Positions 5,717 to 8,431 of a stretch of 8,431 nucleotides of DNA are shown piece after piece (the stretch's first letter is position 1; the number at the start of each line of letters is the position of its first letter). The stretch is from positions 1 to 8,431 of the forward strand of contig SXQV01000137.1 in NCBI GenBank assembly GCA_005792805.1, in the 5' to 3' direction. The notes below the pieces were generated by a model that saw only the letters and a program-made list of their open reading frames with translations, ran no database searches and had not been told where the DNA came from. This DNA is from Methylococcaceae bacterium. Lineage in GTDB: Bacteria > Pseudomonadota > Gammaproteobacteria > Methylococcales > Methylococcaceae. The translations under genes and the position numbers were made by a program.

Positions 5717-6085
5717 TTACGGCTTCCAGGGCTGGCTCGCCAGGTAGCGTGCCAGCCCTGCAATGTCCTCATCACTGTAGGATGCGGCAAGGCTGTTCAT
5801 GATCGGCTGAATGCGGGTTTTATCGCGGTAGGCGGTCAGGGCCGAAATCAGGTACGTCTCCTTCTGTCCCCAAATTCTTGGCGGCATGAGGTCAACCCGC
5901 AGCCCCCTGGGTCCATGGCAACCCGCACACAGTTGATAGGCGGTTTCCGCTGCCTGCTCCGGTGTTTCGGCCGAAGGGCGCCGTTTGATCAGCGGGTCAC
6001 AGCCCGTGAAAATCAACAGCGTCAGTAAACCGGCCAGAACAACATCAAAACGAGCCCAACCGTGTTGCTTTCTCCCCGCACTCAT
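5717..6085 (-). CDS. Monohaem class I cytochrome c, probable lipoprotein
   Basis: The 122-residue product starts at ATG 6085, which overlaps the upstream gene's TGA by four bases (ATGA), so translational coupling is likely. A hydrophobic segment (about 14-28) ends in FTGC with Cys29. This is an acceptable but imperfect lipobox (Phe at -3 is atypical), so the protein may be a lipid-anchored periplasmic or outer-membrane-facing cytochrome. CAGCH (53-57) binds haem c, and PIMNSLAASYSDEDIAGLARYLASQ supplies the likely axial ligand Met96, as in c4/c553-like cytochromes. The frame is open further upstream, but those residues lie inside the neighbouring gene. The last codons contain a strong RNA hairpin (5727-5760). 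It is likely a redox partner of the two cytochromes encoded just upstream. Confidence 0.85.
   Translation of the reverse strand: MSAGRKQHGWARFDVVLAGLLTLLIFTGCDPLIKRRPSAETPEQAAETAYQLCAGCHGPRGLRVDLMPPRIWGQKETYLISALTAYRDKTRIQPIMNSLAASYSDEDIAGLARYLASQPWKP
5727..5760 (-). repeat. Strong hairpin at the 3' end of the cytochrome lipoprotein gene
   Basis: CAGGGCTGGC (5727-5736) pairs perfectly with GCCAGCCCTG (5751-5760). Past one T:T mismatch, a further CGC/GCG pairs, giving a stem of about 13 pairs with a 6-base loop. It lies inside the last codons of the gene and has no U-run after it on the minus strand. Because it overlaps conserved codons (GLARYLASQ), part of the symmetry could be chance. It is well placed to protect or cut the cytochrome message before csp. 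Confidence 0.5.
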
Positions 6086-6510
6086 GGCTGGATCTCGCTG
6101 TTCGCAAAGTAGGCCGAGAGATCCGCCATATTCTGATCCGTCAGACCGGCCGCCATACCATTCATGACGCCGGACTTGCGTGATTTGCACCGGTAGGCGT
6201 ACAGCGCGCCATAGAGGTAACTCTCATCCTGACCGGCCAGCAGCGGATAGTTATCAGAAGGGTTGATCCCTGCGGGACCATGGCAGCTGGCACAGGTCTT
6301 TGCTGCCAGTTGCCTGCCTGCCACCGCGTTGCCCGGCGGCCTATCCCCCATAAACATACCGTCCATCGACATATTTCCCCCATCCATGTTTTTCATTTCC
6401 TCCTCCGTCATGCCGGGCATGTCATGCGGGGGTGGGGCTGCGAGAACCGGAGCGGGTATGAGGATCAGGAGCAGCAGCGCCGGGAGCAAAGTCTTGCGGT
6501 ATGGATTCAT
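6082..6510 (-). CDS. Periplasmic monohaem class I cytochrome c with Met-rich N-terminal segment
   Basis: The product is 142 residues. A Sec signal peptide ends at about residue 24 (PVLA-AP). A Met/Asp/Gly-rich segment follows (29-55) with eight Met in MxxM-like spacings (MPGM, MKNM, NMSMDGMFMGD), reminiscent of copper-binding Met motifs of periplasmic copper-resistance proteins. The cytochrome domain has CASCH (73-77), PLLAGQDESYLYGAL (89-103) and SGVMNGMAAGLTDQNMADLSAYFA, where Met116 is the likely axial ligand. This matches c4/c553-type small cytochromes. An extra Cys (108) is unusual. The gene begins 3 bases after the stop of the cytochrome-porin gene and overlaps the next gene by ATGA, so the three are almost certainly co-transcribed. 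The partner and redox role are inferred from context only. Confidence 0.88.
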   Translation of the reverse strand: MNPYRKTLLPALLLLILIPAPVLAAPPPHDMPGMTEEEMKNMDGGNMSMDGMFMGDRPPGNAVAGRQLAAKTCASCHGPAGINPSDNYPLLAGQDESYLYGALYAYRCKSRKSGVMNGMAAGLTDQNMADLSAYFANSEIQP

Positions 6511-6513
6511 ATC

Positions 6514-7866
6514 TCACCACATCAGGTAAGTTGCGAGGTACACGGTGTTGTTGTCGGCGGCACTGCGGCCATGACCATCATAGTTTTGCGATGCCCCGTT
6601 GAAGGTTTCGTAGGCGGTGTACTGGAGGGAAAAGCGGAGATTCATAAAAGGATCGGTCACTGCGGTACCTTTACCGAATGGGACGTAGTCGAATTGCAGC
6701 TGGAAGTACTGGGAATCAGGGGAACCGTTGCGACTCCCCGTCACGGCCGCAGGCGAATACATGGCCGCATTGGCAGAACCGCCAATATCGTTGAAGGAGA
6801 AGGCAAAGGTGTAGGTTTGCTCCAAGGTATACATCGCCATCAACATCAGATTGGACTGATTGTTGTCGACACTGGATGAAAAACCCAACTTCTGGCTGGC
6901 ATAAAGATTCATCTGATCCTGTGTGTAGCGGCCCATCAACATGACCATGTGGTCGCCCTCCATCCACATGTAGTTGGTATCCAGATTCCAGTCGACCCAG
7001 TTGTCCGTGCCGGCACTGGTCTGGTATTGCGGAAACATGTTGGCCTGCATGCCATAGGTGCCCAGCATGAATACATGGGGTCCGACGGCATGTTGCCACC
7101 ACAGCCGCCAATAAGGTGCTCCACCATCAATCAGCTGATTGTTGCGGCTATAAACACCCAGACCGTTCTGCATGTTGCTGGCCATGGAGGTGTAGGCACC
7201 CAACTCGGTATAGATCATGTTGTCCCAGAGGGTGTAGACGGACATACCCCCAGCCGTCCCATTCATGAACTGGGTCATCAAGGTTTGAGAAGCCGGTGCC
7301 GGCGCCACGGGTGATTGCGTGTAGGGATACATCCATTGCGGCACGGTCATCCACACGTCCGACATGGTCGGCCCGTCATTGGCGGAGACCCCGTAGATGA
7401 AATCCGCATCAAACAGATTGGTGTTGTCGGCATAGCGGACATCCGCCATGGCCAGATGGATGCTGTCATCAACCTGCGGACTGAAGTTGAGCTGGAAGTA
7501 GGCACCAACCTTATCCATGACCCGGCCCGTCCAGTACAGCGCATCCCAATCATTGACGAAATTGTTGTTAGGGCTGAAGCCTTTAGCCGCACCGCCCGCC
7601 ACACCCTTTTGGGTATTGGTGAAGGAGCCGATGGCCTGGCCGGAAAAACCATTGAGCAAATCAGGCAGGACGTTCGCATGACCCGCCTGGTAGCCTTTTA
7701 ACTTAAACAGCCGGCCATTTGGCGTCAGATAGGGGCCATAGCTTTCCATATGACATGAAGAGCAGGGCTCGCCCGTTTGGCGGGCAAATGCAGGGGTTGC
7801 CAGTGCGCTCCGGCTCGACAGCAGCGACAGCAACCCGACCAAAAGGAAAAGGGTCTTACGGAACAT
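6514..7866 (-). CDS. Outer-membrane cytochrome-porin candidate (Cyc2-like architecture)
   Basis: The 450-residue product starts at ATG 7866 with a clear Sec signal peptide (MFRKTLFLLV onward; cleavage near ALA-TP at 23). The motif PAFARQTGEPCSSCH (25-39) carries one haem-c site, then PYLTPNGRLFKLKGY (45-59). The rest has no further Cys and alternates polar and aromatic/hydrophobic residues as in beta-strands, ending in TVYLATYLMW with a terminal aromatic, typical of an outer-membrane barrel. This order (short haem domain then barrel) is that of fused cytochrome-porins such as the iron oxidase Cyc2. I infer similarity of layout, not a proven orthologue. The barrel is rich in Met (27 in the mature part by my count). 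A longer reading from a TTG at 7905 is unlikely because that TTG lies in the promoter. AAGGCGAG precedes the ATG at a somewhat long distance. Confidence 0.82.
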   Translation of the reverse strand: MFRKTLFLLVGLLSLLSSRSALATPAFARQTGEPCSSCHMESYGPYLTPNGRLFKLKGYQAGHANVLPDLLNGFSGQAIGSFTNTQKGVAGGAAKGFSPNNNFVNDWDALYWTGRVMDKVGAYFQLNFSPQVDDSIHLAMADVRYADNTNLFDADFIYGVSANDGPTMSDVWMTVPQWMYPYTQSPVAPAPASQTLMTQFMNGTAGGMSVYTLWDNMIYTELGAYTSMASNMQNGLGVYSRNNQLIDGGAPYWRLWWQHAVGPHVFMLGTYGMQANMFPQYQTSAGTDNWVDWNLDTNYMWMEGDHMVMLMGRYTQDQMNLYASQKLGFSSSVDNNQSNLMLMAMYTLEQTYTFAFSFNDIGGSANAAMYSPAAVTGSRNGSPDSQYFQLQFDYVPFGKGTAVTDPFMNLRFSLQYTAYETFNGASQNYDGHGRSAADNNTVYLATYLMW

Positions 7867-7904
7867 GGGAACAAGCTCGCCTTGAATCAGCAAACCCCAT
7901 CCCA

Positions 7905-7921
7905 AGCTAGATCTGTGCCAA
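7905..7921 (-). promoter_or_regulatory. Sigma-54 (-24/-12) promoter for the cytochrome operon
   Basis: The minus strand reads TTGGCACAGATCTAGCT, against the RpoN consensus YTGGCACRNNNNTTGCW. Only one defined position differs (A for T in the -12 TTGC), and the spacing between the invariant GG and GC is exactly right. Transcription would start about 12 bases further, near 7894, leaving a leader of roughly 28 bases with a plausible Shine-Dalgarno sequence before ATG 7866. The match, the spacing and the position agree. I could not identify the enhancer site of the required activator in the upstream 180 bases. No rpoN or activator gene is in the window. Confidence 0.68.
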
Positions 7922-8098
7922 TAGAATTAGTTGTTTATTTACAGACAGATAGACGCCTCGCACAATCAGTCTGAACGAGAGTACTACGGCAAATGACAGA
8001 ACCCCTGTGCATATGACGCACTCAGAATGTGGGGTGTGCCGCGTGGCTGAGCGCACCAGGAATCGTATGCCGCAACGAGAACCACTGGCAGCCCTGAC

Positions 8099-8431
8099 TC
8101 AGCTACAGTGGCTCAACCCGCTGGCCAGGTCCGGATATCTCAAACACACGTCTAATTCGCCGAGCATGCGGAGGTTACTCAGGCGTTTGGACTCTTCGAG
8201 AAAAGACAGCATGGCGGGAGTTAATACCTGCCGGGCCTCGGCGAGCGGGATGGCGGGCGGACGGGGCAAGTCGTGGAGGTCAGCGATACGCCAAAAGTAA
8301 TCGGTCATGGTGGTGGGGTGGCCATCACTGATGTTGTAAGCCTGCCCCGGTTGCCCGCGTCGTGCGGCCGCGATACAGGCGACGGCCAGATCATCGGCGT
8401 GAATGCGGTTGCTGTAGGGGGATTCTTCCGG
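8099..8431 (-). CDS. SDR-family NAD-dependent epimerase/dehydratase-like protein (YeeZ-like), C-terminal part
   Basis: Only the last 110 residues lie in the window; the 5' end with the NAD-binding fold is beyond the right edge. The visible part starts PEESPYSNRIHADDLAVAC, continues with GQAYNISDGHPTTMTDYFWRIAD, then LPRPPAIPLAEA, and ends with LSFLEESKRLSNLRMLGEL and LRYPDLASGL before TGA. The strings SNRIH-DDLA, YN-SDG, PPAI, ESKR-NxRM and LRYPD-GL are typical of the YeeZ-like branch of extended short-chain dehydrogenases. The substrate is not known to me. It is read in the same direction as the cytochrome operon but is separated by 232 bases that contain the sigma-54 promoter, so it is probably not part of that operon. 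No clear terminator follows it. Confidence 0.85.
   Translation of the reverse strand, partial: PEESPYSNRIHADDLAVACIAAARRGQPGQAYNISDGHPTTMTDYFWRIADLHDLPRPPAIPLAEARQVLTPAMLSFLEESKRLSNLRMLGELDVCLRYPDLASGLSHCS

Noticed and set aside
7867..7905. TTG at 7905 as an alternative start of the cytochrome-porin gene
   Set aside because: It would put 13 residues before the signal peptide and lies inside the sigma-54 promoter, upstream of the expected transcription start.
7990..8098. tRNA or small RNA gene upstream of the cytochrome operon
   Set aside because: I found no cloverleaf arms, and only weak, wobble-containing stems (8034-8057).

Overview
The window looks like an accessory or rearranged stretch of a Gram-negative chromosome, most likely a (gamma)proteobacterium. 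Support for this: an HflK/HflC pair, c-type cytochromes with Sec signal peptides, an apparent outer-membrane beta-barrel protein ending in Trp, a sigma-54-type promoter, and an IS630-family transposase tail at the left edge. By eye the base composition is moderately GC-rich. The genus cannot be named from this sequence.

Layout, left to right. At 1-138 (+) is the C-terminal end of an IS630-like transposase. It converges on a two-gene hflK-hflC operon (2115 down to 167, minus strand, ATGA overlap) encoding a short-form HflK and an HflC. The stretch 2116-2786 has no convincing gene but holds several inverted repeats. At 2787-3219 (+) are two small overlapping genes of unknown function, which may be one frameshifted gene. 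At 3302-4378 (+) is a polytopic membrane protein with a His-rich N-terminus, many Met residues and 11 glycines at exact four-residue spacing. Converging on it from the right is a long minus-strand block (7866 down to 4420). In transcription order this block is: an outer-membrane cytochrome-porin candidate with one N-terminal CxxCH; a Met-rich periplasmic monohaem cytochrome c; a monohaem cytochrome c of probable lipoprotein type; a very Cys-rich four-helix copper-storage-like protein (Csp/DUF326); and an inner-membrane protein with four membrane segments and one periplasmic CxxCH. At the right edge (8431 down to 8099, minus) is the C-terminal third of a YeeZ-like SDR/epimerase-family protein.

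How the genes may work together (inference): the first three cytochrome genes are tightly packed (3-nt gap, then a 4-nt overlap) and sit behind a near-consensus -24/-12 (sigma-54) promoter at 7905-7921. They could form an electron path from the outer membrane through the periplasm. The adjacent Cys-rich Csp, the Met-rich cytochrome segment and the Met/His-rich membrane protein suggest a connection with copper. Metal oxidation, copper handling, or electron exchange with an external donor or acceptor are all possible; the sequence alone does not choose between them.
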